Source of the DNA: Isoetes taiwanensis | Taxonomy: Eukaryota > Streptophyta > Lycopodiopsida > Isoetales > Isoetaceae | Direction: 5' to 3' | Length of the DNA stretch: 64,000 bases | NCBI GenBank assembly: GCA_021234155.1 | Contig: JAJEKV010000161.1 | Span: 773,316 to 837,315 of the forward strand | In this document: piece after piece, positions 37,501 to 48,187 of the stretch | Numbering within the stretch: position 1 is the stretch's first letter | Layout: each line of letters begins with the position of its first letter | The notes under the pieces: generated by a model | What the model saw: only the letters and a program-made list of their open reading frames with translations | Told to the model about the DNA's origin: nothing | Databases searched by the model: none | Program-made: the position numbers and the translations under genes

Positions 37501-38956
37501 GTGGTACATGAATGGCACATTTGGTCAGGGGGCACTGCTGCTGAAGAAAAAGGTGATTTCGATTGTACGTACCAAGCATTTACACGACTTCTCCATGCAA
37601 TTTTTTGACACGGTTTAGAATTTAAAGCCAAGAGGCAAGCAGAGAAGGCTGCGCTGAGCATAGAGGACCAGACTGGGAGGGACACAACCAATGATGAGCC
37701 CGATGTTGTGTCCGACAGTCAAGGCAACCCGGAAGAGGTCGTTGGGGTCGACAACCCGGAACAGCTCATCATGGCGGAATTGGGGTATACATCATAGCTC
37801 TAAACACAATTAGCCCATGAAGCCTTTGCGGGCACGTGCCCGTGAAGAAGGTACCTAGCTTCTTTGCGGGCAAGTGCCCGTGAAGAAGGTACCTAGCTTC
37901 TTTGCGGGCACGTGCCCGTGAAGAAGCTACCTACCTTCTTTGCGGGCACATGCCCGCAAAGGAGGTGCAGAGCCGCATATCTGTTCATATTTTTGAGTCT
38001 GACCATGATGTTTACTGTGCAGTCTTGAGAGTCCAAAACTTCAAGATCCCGACCTTCCAGGTTCCAGTCAAGCAGAAACGGACCCCACTCGAGAGCTAGT
38101 CGGTCCATCTAATGCTCAGAGAATTCTTTTTCCCGATGAGCCAGATGCTGAGAAATTGGAACAGGATAATGCCCAGAATACAGCGGTGCTAAAATTTCTT
38201 AAGGATGCCAGGGCAGAACAGCTTGAGCACATGCAACTAGAAGACACGGAGGATGACAGCTTGATCAACCTGATGTCAGGCTCCATTGAGGATTCAGAGG
38301 GTGTAAACGTCAGGAAGCTCCTCATTCTGGACACAAATGGTGTTCTGGCTGCCGTGCTACACAAGGTAGACAGCACACATCCTCCATCTTACCCTCAATT
38401 CCCTGTATCAACTGGCAGAAAGTGGGTGTATACAAGGCCCAAGGCAGAGGAATTTGTGCGGTGGTGCATGTTTAGATTTGATGTCGCGATCTGGTCTGCT
38501 GCAAACGAGAGCAATGTGTATACAACATTGAAGGACATGGGTTTTGAAGATCTCATTGAAAGATTTGTGTTTGTCTGGGGTCAGGAACAATGCACTCGGA
38601 TCGACCTGAGGGATAATCCACTGGGGAAATCAATTTTCATCAAGGAGCTCACAAGGGTATACAATGATTTCGAGGGAAGGTACAACGAAGATAACACAGT
38701 GATCTTTGACGATTCGCCATATAAGATATACAACCACCCTGCGAATGCTGTCTTTGTGAGCACATACGACCCAATAGATTATCCGACTGACAACTATTTG
38801 TTTGCTCAACTGTCCATGTTATGTCTTCAATTCGGAATAACCAACAATGTGAGGAAGGTCGTGGCTGCGAATCCAAAGTTCAAAATTGTCAGCGACGAAA
38901 GTCGAAGAGTGCTGCGCGCCTTGGATGCATACTTCAGTGGACAGGAGTCCCAGTGA
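34538..38956 (+). CDS. ParB-like / methyltransferase-like / HAD (FCP1-SCP) fusion protein
   Basis: Exons 34538-34598, 34662-35872, 36141-36243, 36305-37784 and 38023-38956 join in phase (about 1263 residues once three one-base breaks near 35420, 35668 and 37607 are allowed for). Order: uncharacterised N-terminal domain; a ParB/sulfiredoxin-like segment with FWVLGGQHSVEAAKRL, CRVLAHST and a following HN element; a long middle region ending in NGTFGQGALLLKKKVISIV, which faintly resembles SAM-methyltransferase motif I; an acidic linker; and a C-terminal NIF/HAD domain (KLLILDTNGVLAAV, RPKAEEFVRWCMFRFDVAIW, VIFDDSPYKIYNHP) like plant FCP1/SCP phosphatases. The HAD DxDx(T/V) motif reads D-T-N-G-V, so activity is doubtful. 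Introns 2-3 and 4-5 contain palindrome arrays. It is transcribed divergently from the putative transposase. The function is unknown; DNA recognition or modification for the element is a guess. Confidence 0.65.
35911..36095. repeat. Five palindromes in an intron of the ParB-like/HAD gene
   Basis: TTTGCGGGCATGTGCCCGCA and variants (with CACGTG or CACATG centres) occur at about 35913, 35949, 35990, 36029 and 36068, spaced 37-41 bp, inside the 268-bp intron 35873-36140. Confidence 0.9.
37820..37965. repeat. Four palindromes in the last intron of the ParB-like/HAD gene
   Basis: Copies of TTTGCGGGCACGTGCCCGTG or close variants occur at about 37825, 37862, 37901 and 37938 inside intron 37785-38022. 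A single further copy with a perfect CACGGGCATGTGCCCGTG core lies at about 39106, downstream of the gene. Confidence 0.9.
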
Positions 38957-39362
38957 AAAAAATGTGTTGTTACTGCTAGTGTTAAAAAATGGAAATTGTT
39001 GTTTTAAAACCAGTATTGTATATTATCTGTATGGAATTCGGTGAAATCCGATTGACAATGTACGCTTTTCTGTTGTGATATTGCTACTTTAATGTAAGAT
39101 GACATCTTCACGGGCATGTGCCCGTGAAGAAAGTTATACATCATCTGTGTGTCTAAATGCATGTATTTCTGTGTTGTGACGAACTCCGATTTCCATGAAT
39201 GTTACAAAAAATAACACAGAAAATTTCACATATTCGTGTGCACGCGATGTCCTACGTGACACTGTTCATCCCCCGAAAACGGTCAATCAGGCCCAAAAAA
39301 TAGCTTAAAATTTCAATCATTCCATGAAACGAGGTGTCGTCAAAAAAAAAAGGGAATTGAAT
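38957..39362 (+). repeat. Right subterminal region of the 12-kb element
   Basis: Non-coding sequence between the ParB-like/HAD stop codon and the right TIR. It aligns by eye with the relic at about 1925-2244, so it is a conserved terminal domain and could contain transposase binding sites and the gene's 3' UTR. It includes one palindrome copy near 39106. Confidence 0.7.
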
Positions 39363-39389
39363 GAGTCCCAGTTTAATGAATTGTGGCTT
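39363..39389 (-). repeat. Right TIR of the 12-kb element
   Basis: Inverted partner of 27321-27347 with one mismatch. The outside flank is AAAATGAAC, giving the 4-bp AAAA duplication. Confidence 0.85.
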
Positions 39390-41334
39390 AAAATGAACTA
39401 CCTTTTTCAGTTCCCCATTCATTTTCAGCATAGTAATATGGACCAGTATAGTTACCTGCTGATTGTGCCAATGTTGGGACTGGACCTCCCTACCAGGTTG
39501 AAGTGTATAATTCTCTGAGAAATCCAGAACTGAAAGCACAGCATCATCTCTCAAGTTGTCCACACAAATTTTAAATTGTTCGGTCTGCCAGTGTGAGGTG
39601 AAATTGTGTAAGGTAAACTTGGCCAAATAGTCAAACATGGTCTTCACCATGATAGCAGGTGTTGCTGATTTTTTTACCAGTTTCAATCTTCTAGCTGTCC
39701 CTTTTTTTGACTTCTCATTTACAAATTGGTATGCTTCCCATTCCACCTCTTCCAATTCACTACCTTTTGCCATTTCCCGGGGACACATTGCAATCTGTCT
39801 TGTCCCACATAGGCTGCAGGTACCCTTTAAACAGTCTAACAAATGCCACTCCACACCAGCATATTTGTCACAAACAGTAGCTCTCCATAGTGAACTTACA
39901 CAACCAAATGTACTATTTCTTGCTTGGCAAACGCCTCCATGGCTATCAGCCAAGCAAACCGAGCAACTGCAAGTACAATTCTCGTGCAACTTTGATCTCA
40001 TTCGGTTAAAAGCTTTTCTAAACAGATCCATTTGCTCATGTTTGACACATAAACATGTATTCCTCTCTTTCAACCTTCTCACACACGTTGGCTTCAGGTA
40101 CTCAAATGTTCGAAGACAAATCTTCATACGGGGATTTTTATCCTTAAATGCCCTGTACAGTTCAGCCTGCAGGAAAAAGAAATATAAATTAGAAATGGGT
40201 AGGAACAATGTATGTGAACTTATGTAAAACTGTATGACATGTCAAAGTCATAAAGGATAATAAACAAAATACAATATGTTCTTTCATGTGCATCTGCAAA
40301 TACTTGTTCATGAATGTACATATTGTCATTAAGGAACTTCACCATATACATTGTCTTGCAAATTCTTGTTCATGCATGTACCTAAATGATGTCAGGTACG
40401 TCTTGTACCAGTGAATGTTTTGGTGCATAGGAATGTTTACAATGCACTGCTAGCCAAATTAAATGTTGGTTAGTACAAATGGATGGTTGTGCAGCATATG
40501 CACCAACCTAGTTGCATTTCATGCAACAAGACAACCACTTGCACAAACTTCATGGATTGTACCACTCGTACACGTTGCTGATTAAGCACAGAAGAAGGAG
40601 ATCATGCAGTCTTAGTAACAGGGATAAATTTATGTAACAAGAGAGCACGAAAGCATAAAATGAAGAGTTTTCAACCTTCATATACCTGAGGAATATCAAG
40701 GTAACGAATTGCTTCAGTCCTTTTCTTCCTCAGATCCCTCACATTAGGTGAAACTTTTGTGTGCCTCAGCCAAAAATCTCGAATTACTTCTTTCATTTTC
40801 TCATTTATTCTATTTGCTCTTGCTTTCCTTCCCCCAAGTGCCCACAATTGCCTACCTGCCATAATCATTCGTCTTCTTTTGACAGCAGACCTGATATTTC
40901 TTGGTTGCAAGCCTAATATTTTTGATGCCAATCCCTTTTGTTTGAGGTCACCATCCTTTCCTACAACCATAGAGAGAGGAGCATGTTTTGCTGCTAATTT
41001 GTCTTTGCTATTAGACATTTTCACTTCTTGAAGCCCTTCTCTCAAATTTTTGAGGAGCATACCCCGAACAACTGCCTCTTTTGGATTTCCAAGCACTGGT
41101 TCAAAGAAGGATTGAAGCTCTGGATACTCCAACAGTTTTGCTGCCATTACACTCCGCTGATCAAAGTGCAATTTTCGAGACTCAGATTGGATGCATTGTG
41201 CAACTTTAGCAACCCTCTTCATGATCTTCTTTGTTGAATAACCAAATTTGCAAGTGGAATCAGATGTTCCTTTTCGAATCTTGGTACCTGCATTCTCGCC
41301 TGCCCCTGATACTGCTACCATTTTTGCAAATTCA
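39390..41334 (-). CDS. Transposase-like protein, N-terminal part (DFSEN family)
   Basis: Two exons: 41334-40686 (after a TTTTACAG acceptor; first ATG at 41321) and 40166-39390 (after CCTGCAG), joined in frame as DIPQ-AELYRAF. The first has basic helices (SAVKRRRMIMAGRQLW, FWLRHTKVSPNVRDLRKKR), suggesting DNA binding. The second has KICLRTFEYLKPTCVRRLKE, a dense Cys/His region (CLCVKHEQ, CTCSCSVCLADS, CSLCGTRQIAMCPRE) and VLDFSENYTLQPGREVQSQHW, the first acidic motif of a DDE-like core. The frame then runs into the 12-kb element after the codons VVHF; the rest of the protein is at 26243-27320. An upstream leader exon toward the outer end at 41685 is likely. Read with the C-terminal part it would be about 830 residues. 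The family is recalled only as recurrent uncharacterised plant proteins. Confidence 0.65.
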
Positions 41335-41664
41335 CTGTAAAACAAAGAAACACAATTGAGATTACAAAGAGGAACAGAATCTAAAATTCACTGATTGCCT
41401 TCAAAACTGCAAAAAGGATGCACGGATTTTTGTTGCAGGCACAGAAGCACCCAATTTCGCGAAAGGTTTTGGTTCCCGAATTCGTGAGGGGGAAAAATTT
41501 TCTTGATTTGGCATATTTGCCCGTAATCAAAATTTCCCCCCTCAGCTGAATTCAAACGCCCAACTAACTCTCGCTGACGTGGCAGTTCAAAATTTACAGT
41601 CGGTTCCTAAAAAATGCACGTCAAATTCGTGCATTCTTTTCATAAATTAGGAACGATTTTAGCA

Positions 41665-41685
41665 CACCCTTTCGTGCTTTTACTC
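41665..41685 (-). repeat. Right terminal inverted repeat, outer element
   Basis: Inverted partner of 5282-5302 (one mismatch), followed by TTCT at 41686-41689. It lies about 350 bp upstream of the first seen exon of the transposase-like gene. Confidence 0.5.
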
Positions 41686-41689
41686 TTCT

Positions 41690-42960
41690 ATATATAGGTA
41701 AATTTTAATTTGGAATTTTAGGGTTTGAGATATTTGGGTTGAGTAGGAGCAAAGATTGATGTTTTTAGGCTAATTGGATATCATGAACAAGTACTAGAGG
41801 TAGTCTTAAGATTCTATTGCATCAAATTTTAGATTGAGGTTAGCTAGGTCAACTTAAAGTGCTCAATAATCGAAATACACTCATAATGCGCCAGGAGGGT
41901 TTGAAAATTTTGAAGAAACCATCTGCATACTGCGTGAAGTTTTGTTGAATTTGAACCAAAACTACAAAAGAAGGGTATAATCCAGCTCTATTCATTGCCT
42001 TAAGATTATCTATCATGCATGCATGCATGCATGCATGCATGCATGCATGCATGCATGCATGCATGCATGCATGCATGCGTCTCATATATATACAAGAATA
42101 GATTTTATGAGATTCTCTAAGATTCTCCTAAGTACATTTTCTATGTTCTAATTTGAGCATGTTCTCATGGCGTAAAGGGGAGTAGGTGAGCAGCAAGGTT
42201 TTTACTGTTACATTTTCCAAAAAACATGATGAAGATTGAACAAAAATAAAAAAAAATATTGAAAGATCTGGTTATGAATTTGAGTAACATATGAGGCATT
42301 TGAATCCAAACATCGAATGATTGTAGCTATGAATTTAAATAGCACAAGAGGGAGATCCTTTTATAGCATAGCAGTAAGTAGGCCGTAACTTTAACAAAGG
42401 AGCTCGTTAGGGAGCAGCCTCTAAAACATGCTAGCCATCAGTACACAGGATATGCCCTCAAAAAATGATCAAATTTATAAAGTAAGCAAGTGAAATGAAT
42501 AAAATGATATCATCCAAAGCACTCAAAACTACCGTTTACAGATCACTTAAAATATGTGTTGAACTTCTACTGTCATAAATTTACAGCAGCAACTTTGGAG
42601 ATATATAACTTCCTAACGCATTGGAATCTCCTTCATATGCTTCATGTGTTATTTGAATTCAAACATTGAAAGATTGTAGCTATGAATTCAAACAGCACAT
42701 CGGGGAAATTCTTTTTGTATTCTACACCAATTTAATTTTTAAAGCTTAAAGGCCATTTGCATTATACAATCACCATGGATTCAGGCATCAACATTTGAGC
42801 AAATATGTTTAGAAGAGGAAACAATTACTGAAATTCCCAGGGTCTATTTACACAAGGACATTAGTATTCTTAGGAATTTTTTTAAGAATTACTATTTTCA
42901 GCAACTTCTATTTTAGGTTGGGGTGCCCATTCATGCTAATCAATCACTCAATGCTATTGT
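41690..42960. other. Non-coding stretch with a (CATG)n tract
   Basis: No gene is seen. Parts of 42230-42960 are diverged relatives of the ~0.8-kb repeat described at 43005 and 46675. Confidence 0.45.
42014..42078. repeat. (CATG)n microsatellite
   Basis: About 16 CATG units, self-complementary and so able to fold into a long hairpin. Confidence 0.97.
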
Positions 42961-43004
42961 AGATTCTTTTACATTTCAGTAAAAACATATAATTTTTAGG
43001 AACA

Positions 43005-43860
43005 TGGGGGGATTGGCTAGAACATGGGGCTGGGCTAGAACATGGGGTGGGGGGATTGGCTAGAACATGGGGGAAGGGGGGGGGGAAGAGATTCTAAGGA
43101 ATTTTTTTTAAAAATTACTATTTTTAGCAACTTCTATTTTAGGATGAGGTTCCCACTTATGCTAATCAATCACTCAATGCTATTGTAGAACATGTAGTAA
43201 AAATAGGCAAATGTCCAATAGCTTACCTCCATGATATTCTCCATAATTTAGTAAAATTTACTATTTTTAAAGAAACTGCTTTTTTAAGTTCATGTGCTTA
43301 CCTTTACTTGCATAGCCACTTCACACCACCTCAGTGTACTCTGTTTACCTCTATACAAAGTTACAGCAAACCTGTCTATTTCTAGCCAAGGTTGCTTACT
43401 ATTTAAAAAATAATAATCTATTTTAAATTGAGCTAATTAGGGTGAAAGATTCTGACTATGAATTCGAATAATGTATGAGGAATTTTAATTCAAACATTAA
43501 ACGATTGTAGCTATGAATTCAAATAACACATAGGGGGGGATCCTTTTTGTCAAGGAAAACCTATCAATACACAAGATATGCCCTCAAAACTAAAACCAAA
43601 TGGTTCGATATTCCATATGGAAAAGGTGCTTTATGATCAAATTTACAAAGCAAGAAAGTAAAATGAATCAAATGATATCATCCAAAACAGTCAAAATTAC
43701 CATTTACAACAGTAAATTGAAGAGCTATAACTTCCCAACAATAGCTCTGCTTTTCAAGTGTAAATACATTTTAGAAACAGCACAAGTAAGCCAACATAGT
43801 GTATTAGAGGCATCTTTTGAAGTAGAAGCTTAAATCACTTAAAATATCTGTTGAACTCCT
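43005..43860 (+). repeat. Diverged ~0.8-kb repeat, copy A
   Basis: Shares long blocks with 46675-47370, among them ATGCTAATCAATCACTCAAT, AATAGCTTACCTCCATGATA, ATTGAGCTAATTAGGGTGAA and ATGGTTCGATATTCCATATG. An older partial copy lies at about 42230-42960. Low-complexity GGGGGATTGGCTAGAACATG units open the copy. Confidence 0.8.
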
Positions 43861-43959
43861 CACATCATAAATTTACAAAGAAGAAATTTGACGGGGGTTG
43901 GGGCGGGGATTGGCTAGACATGGGGCGGGCTAGAACATTTGGGGGCGGGGGGGTATTGG

Positions 43960-46452
43960 CTACCCCGGGATTCACCTATATAGTGCTGGCATACGTCATC
44001 TGCGTTCCTCAAGTTGGACAAAACCCCCCCTATAAGGATTTGGATAAAAAGGCCCAGCTGCGCCTCATCACAGACCCTCAGTTGAGACAACAAGCTATTC
44101 GGGACTATAAAGCCTTCTTGAAAGCCAAGAAGCATAGGTATATTGCAGAGCACCAGCAACACCTGTTTGACTTGCTAATGATGGAGCCGAAATCTTTTTG
44201 GCGTTGGGTGTTGTATAAGCGCCCTCAACCGCTTGGTAATATTACTATAGACCAGTGGATGCATCGCCTAGAGGCGTTGTATGCACCCCCAGGAGTGAAT
44301 GTAGGAGTGCCAGAGCAGACATGGGAAATCTTGCAGCTTGCTGAAGAGGACGTTCAACAGGGCCTCATACACCTGGCTAATGGAAAGGCAAAGGATTTGC
44401 AGGGACTTCAAGCTGAGTTGCTAAAGTGGGGTGGACCAGATTTGATTGGGCCCCTAACCGGGATCATGAATCAAGCCATAAGGGAGGGCCTCCCGCATGA
44501 GTGGATGGTTAGCAAGGTCACCCCCATTCATAAGTCAGGTAGTAGGGATGATTCAGCGAACTATTGCATGATCATGGTGAGCCCGTTGTTTGCAAAACTC
44601 CTAGCAGGCATTGTGGAAAAGAGGCTGGCTCAATGGGCAGAGGAAGCTGGAGTGCATGCAGTTGGCCAGGCAAGGTTTCGCCCTGGGCACTCTACCAGTG
44701 ATCACCTATTCATGCTCAGGATCCTTATGGAAGCTAGCCACAATGCCCGACAGGACCTGTATTGCTGTTTTGTAGATTTCAAGACGACATATGATACGGT
44801 CCCGCGAGATCTGCTGTAGCGTTTGCAGGAGTTGCATGTCCCACAGAACTTACAGAATGCCATCTACAGACTCTATGATGGCATATATGCGGCATTGCCT
44901 GCCTCCCACCAGCGAGTTACCAGCACCATAGGCGTTAAACAGGGATGTCCATTATCCCCAACTCTCTTTGGGCTCTACATTGACAAACTCGAGACCTGGA
45001 TGCAAGAATATGGGGGCGGTGGCTCGCAGTTACAAGGACCATATAATGCCAGGCAACTGCTATATGCAAATGACGTGGGCTTGTTGTCTCATACGCCTAG
45101 GAGTATGCAGCAGCATTTGGATGCTCTTAGTGGGTTCTGTGATACAACGTGAATGACAGTGAATTTGCAGAAAACTAAGCTCATGGCAACTCTCTCCTCA
45201 CAGCATGATGTCCCGGATTTCTACTACAGAGGGCAGAAGGTGGATTGTCGTAAAGACCTTCAAGTATCTGGGTGTTGATTTCTCTTCTAATATGCTATGG
45301 GATGACTGTGTGGAGAGAAGGGTTAGTGCAGGATGGAAGGCCCTCTATGCTATGCAGAATAGCTGTTATAGGATGAACCTCTGTGATTGGACTCGCCGGG
45401 CACACTTGTTCAGAGCACTTGTTGAGCCAGTCTTGTTATATGGGGTAGAGATCTGGGGTCCAGCAGTCAGCAACAGCACATGGGATAAGCTGGAGAGGGT
45501 GCAAAAGGCTTTTTTGACATACAGCTTGCGTGTCAAGGACACGGTGCCTTACCCGATTTTGCTATATGAGACTGGTTCTTTGCCCTTGCAACACTCCGCT
45601 ATGAGCAGGCATCTTGCGTACTTCCATAAGGTCAGCGGCATGGATGAACGACGTCTTCCCCTAAGGCTTTACTATTGGCACAAGGGTTGCAACGACTGAA
45701 GAGAGTATGGGGGGAGCATTGTAAGGGATGGTTTGCAAGGTGGTCTATAGACTACCAGCACATTCGGGCTATACCTGAGCCTGAGGGACAGAATGCACAC
45801 TTGAATGCATGCTTTGCTACTACTCTATGGAGTGCAGCTACTCTTGCAAAGCCTAAAACAGAGCATTATCGCACGCAGGTTAATCCAGCACTTGAGCATG
45901 GCTCGCACCAATACTTAAAAGCACACATATCCATGGAGAAACGGAGAGCTCTTGCCTCTATCCGAACTGGGTCCCATCACCTCAAAATTGAGACAGGCCG
46001 TTGGAGTACAAACGCAGCCCAAAGAGTCCCCCGCCATGAAAGAGTATGCCAGTGTTGCCACTTGGACATAGTAGAGGATGAGCACCACGCACTGCAAGAG
46101 TGTCCGGCATACTCGCACATTCGTGTGGCACATGGTGATCTTAGATGCTCTGAGATCCCGCTACATCAGTTGCTGGCATCGCCCATGGTTGCACGTCTTG
46201 CATCCTACGTTTTGCAAATCTCCACTGCTAGAGCATCCATTACAGGCCAGGGGATCTGAGGACCTACTACCAGGGTTTTTCCTCCCAAGGGGGGTTTTTT
46301 CATCCTAGTAGTAGGGCCGCTTTGTACAGTGTTATTTGTATTTTTGGTGTGGCTTTCTTTATATTTATATCTATACCTCTGTAATGATTCCGTCCCATAG
46401 GCCGGTTTGGCCTCCGCGGATGTTAAAATATACTTCCTTCCTTCCTTCCTTC
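43960..46452 (+). mobile_element. Decayed non-LTR retrotransposon
   Basis: Reverse-transcriptase coding sequence ends at 46259, followed by a ~190-bp 3' region (GGCCGGTTTGGCCTCCGCGG) and a (TTCC)n tail at 46433-46452. It sits between two copies of a diverged repeat (43005-43860 and 46675-47370). The 5' end is ill-defined and no target duplication was found. The scrap at 4956-5110 is a related copy. Confidence 0.75.
44000..46259 (+). pseudogene. Reverse transcriptase remnant of non-LTR element
   Basis: RT motifs in order: SKVTPIHKSGSRDD, GQARFRPGHSTSDHLF, CCFVDFKTTYDTVPRDLL, GVKQGCPLSPTLFGLYIDKL and LLYANDVGLLS. The last should be Y-A-D-D, so one catalytic Asp is now Asn. A thumb-like region (FKYLGVDFSSNMLWDD, GVEIWGPAVSNSTWDKLERV) and a C-terminal Cys/His motif (CQCCHLDIVEDEHHALQEC) follow. 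Disruptions: TAG at 44817 (C to T of a Gln codon), TGA near 45150 (G to A of a Trp codon), a frameshift near 45230 and a TGA near 45697. The clade was not assigned. The element is dead; the transition-type losses resemble deamination of methylated cytosine. Confidence 0.8.
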
Positions 46453-46674
46453 TATTTTGTACCCCTACCTTAAATTTGCCCCATAACACTTTCTTAATTA
46501 TAGTAACCTAATAGCACTTGTTGTCTCAAACTTCATGTCCTAATATACCCCTTCCTTAAATTTACAGTTTTAAAACTAAGAAAACTTAAAAAGAGCCTTA
46601 CATATGCGTACGACAATGCGTAGTAAAAACCCCCCTCCCGACCACTCAGATGTTTTTTAAGGTTCAATTATGTG

Positions 46675-47370
46675 AACCCCCCTTGTTGGCTAGAACATGG
46701 GGGGCTAGACCATTGGGGGTGGGGGTGTGGGGGGAAAGAGATTCTTAGGAATTTTATTTTTTGAAAGCTGAGGTGCCCATTTATGCTAATCAATCACTCA
46801 ATGTTATTGTAGAACATGTAGTAGAAATAGGCAAATGCCCAATAGCTTACCTCCATGATATTCTTCGAAATCTAGTAAAAGATTACTATTAAATTACTAT
46901 TAAAAAAAATGCTATTTTTAAGCTCATGTGCTTACCTTTACTTGCATAGCCACTTCACACCACCCAGTGTATTCTGTTTACCTCTATACAAAGTTTCAGC
47001 AAAATTGTCTCTTTCTAGCCAGGGTTGCTTACCATTTAAAAAAAAAAGTCTATGTTTAAATTGAGCTAATTAGGGTGAAAGATTCTGGCTATGAACTCGA
47101 ATAATGGGGGATCCTTTTGTCAAGAAAAACCTATCAATACACAAGATATGCCCTCAAAACTAAAACCAAATGGTTCGATATTCCATATGGAAAAAGGTGC
47201 TTTATGATCAAATTTACAAAGCAAGCAAGTAAAATGAATCAAATGATATCATTCAAAACAGTCAAAATTACCATTCACAACAGTAAATTGAAGAGCTATA
47301 ACTTCCCAACTTGTGTTAGAGGCATGTTTTGAACTAGAAGCTTAAATCACTTAAAATATGTGTTGAACTT
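46675..47370 (+). repeat. Diverged ~0.8-kb repeat, copy B
   Basis: Partner of copy A at 43005-43860, with the same block order. It lacks an internal ~80-bp piece around GTATGAGGAATTTTAATTC. The non-LTR element lies between the copies. Confidence 0.8.
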
Positions 47371-47589
47371 CTGCTGTCATAAATTCACAGCAGCAAATTT
47401 GAAGGTCTATAACTTCCTAACCTTAGCTATGTTAAAAAAAAAAAAAAGAAAAAAAAGAAAACCTTTTTTTTTAATTGACCTGATTATGAAGGAAAACCTT
47501 CTATTTTTAGGGGGGGGGGAGGGTTCTACCATCTATGCATGTGGGATATTGATCCGTGCATTAGGGTTTACACCCCTCCTGGTTAGGAA

Positions 47590-47790
47590 GGAAAACTTTC
47601 TATTTTTAAATTGAGCTGATTAGGAAGGAAAACTTTCTATTTTTAACTAAACTGCTATTTTTAAGTAGGATCAATGTGGGCCGTAGGAAGGAAAACTTTC
47701 TATTTTTAAATTGAGCTGATTAGGAAGGGAAACTTTCTATTTTTAAATAAACTGCTATTTTTTAGTAAGATCAATGTGGGCCGAGGATCG
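47590..47790 (+). repeat. Two ~100-bp tandem units
   Basis: AGGAAGGAAAACTTTCTATT, ATTGAGCTGATTAGGAAGG and AGATCAATGTGGGCCG are arranged twice in tandem. Confidence 0.8.
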
Positions 47791-48152
47791 TCCACCTCAT
47801 CCCCTTCATCCCCGAGCATGCAACTTGGACCGTAAGATCCTGGATCCAATCAACGGCCAGAAAAGATCAGGACAATCTGGGCCGTATGATCATCCACCTC
47901 ATCATATCCAACACTCAGGGTCGCCCCATATATCGCAGATTGAAATCAATGCTCACCAGCGCATCTGGGCTGTCTGAAGCACCACGTGGCACATTGGACG
48001 GCCAGATAGTCGTTTCGATATCTTCTTTTTAATTTTGACAAGGCTTTGGGTTCTGTGTCCGGAACGCCGCATGTAATGCCGCATGCGGCATTCCTTCTCC
48101 CCCTTGCGGGAACTTTTTTCCTCCTGGGCGGGAACTTTCTTTGCATTTTTGT

Positions 48153-48187
<35 letters not shown>

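Larger units (their letters stand above)
27321..39389. mobile_element. 12.07-kb DNA transposon with two divergent genes
   Basis: The ends are 27-bp inverted repeats (AAGCCACAATTCATTAAACT then GGGACTC, one mismatch) at 27321-27347 and 39363-39389. The flanks fit a 4-bp AAAA duplication, and ignoring the element restores an uninterrupted frame in the host transposase-like gene. Cargo: a minus-strand putative transposase gene (27847-34324) and a plus-strand ParB-like/HAD gene (34538-38956) sharing one promoter region. CGGGCATGTGCCCG palindromes fill introns of both genes. A relic right end of the same family lies at 1560-2271. The superfamily was not recognised. Confidence 0.8.

Noticed and set aside
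39252-39401. C-terminal extension HFKPQFIKLGLIQF of the transposase-like N-terminal part
   Set aside because: It is read-through into the TIR and subterminal region of the 12-kb element; the same residues appear at 2146-2379, where only the relic end is present.
44823-45152. A separate small gene between the RT fragments
   Set aside because: It is the same reverse transcriptase reading frame after a nonsense codon.
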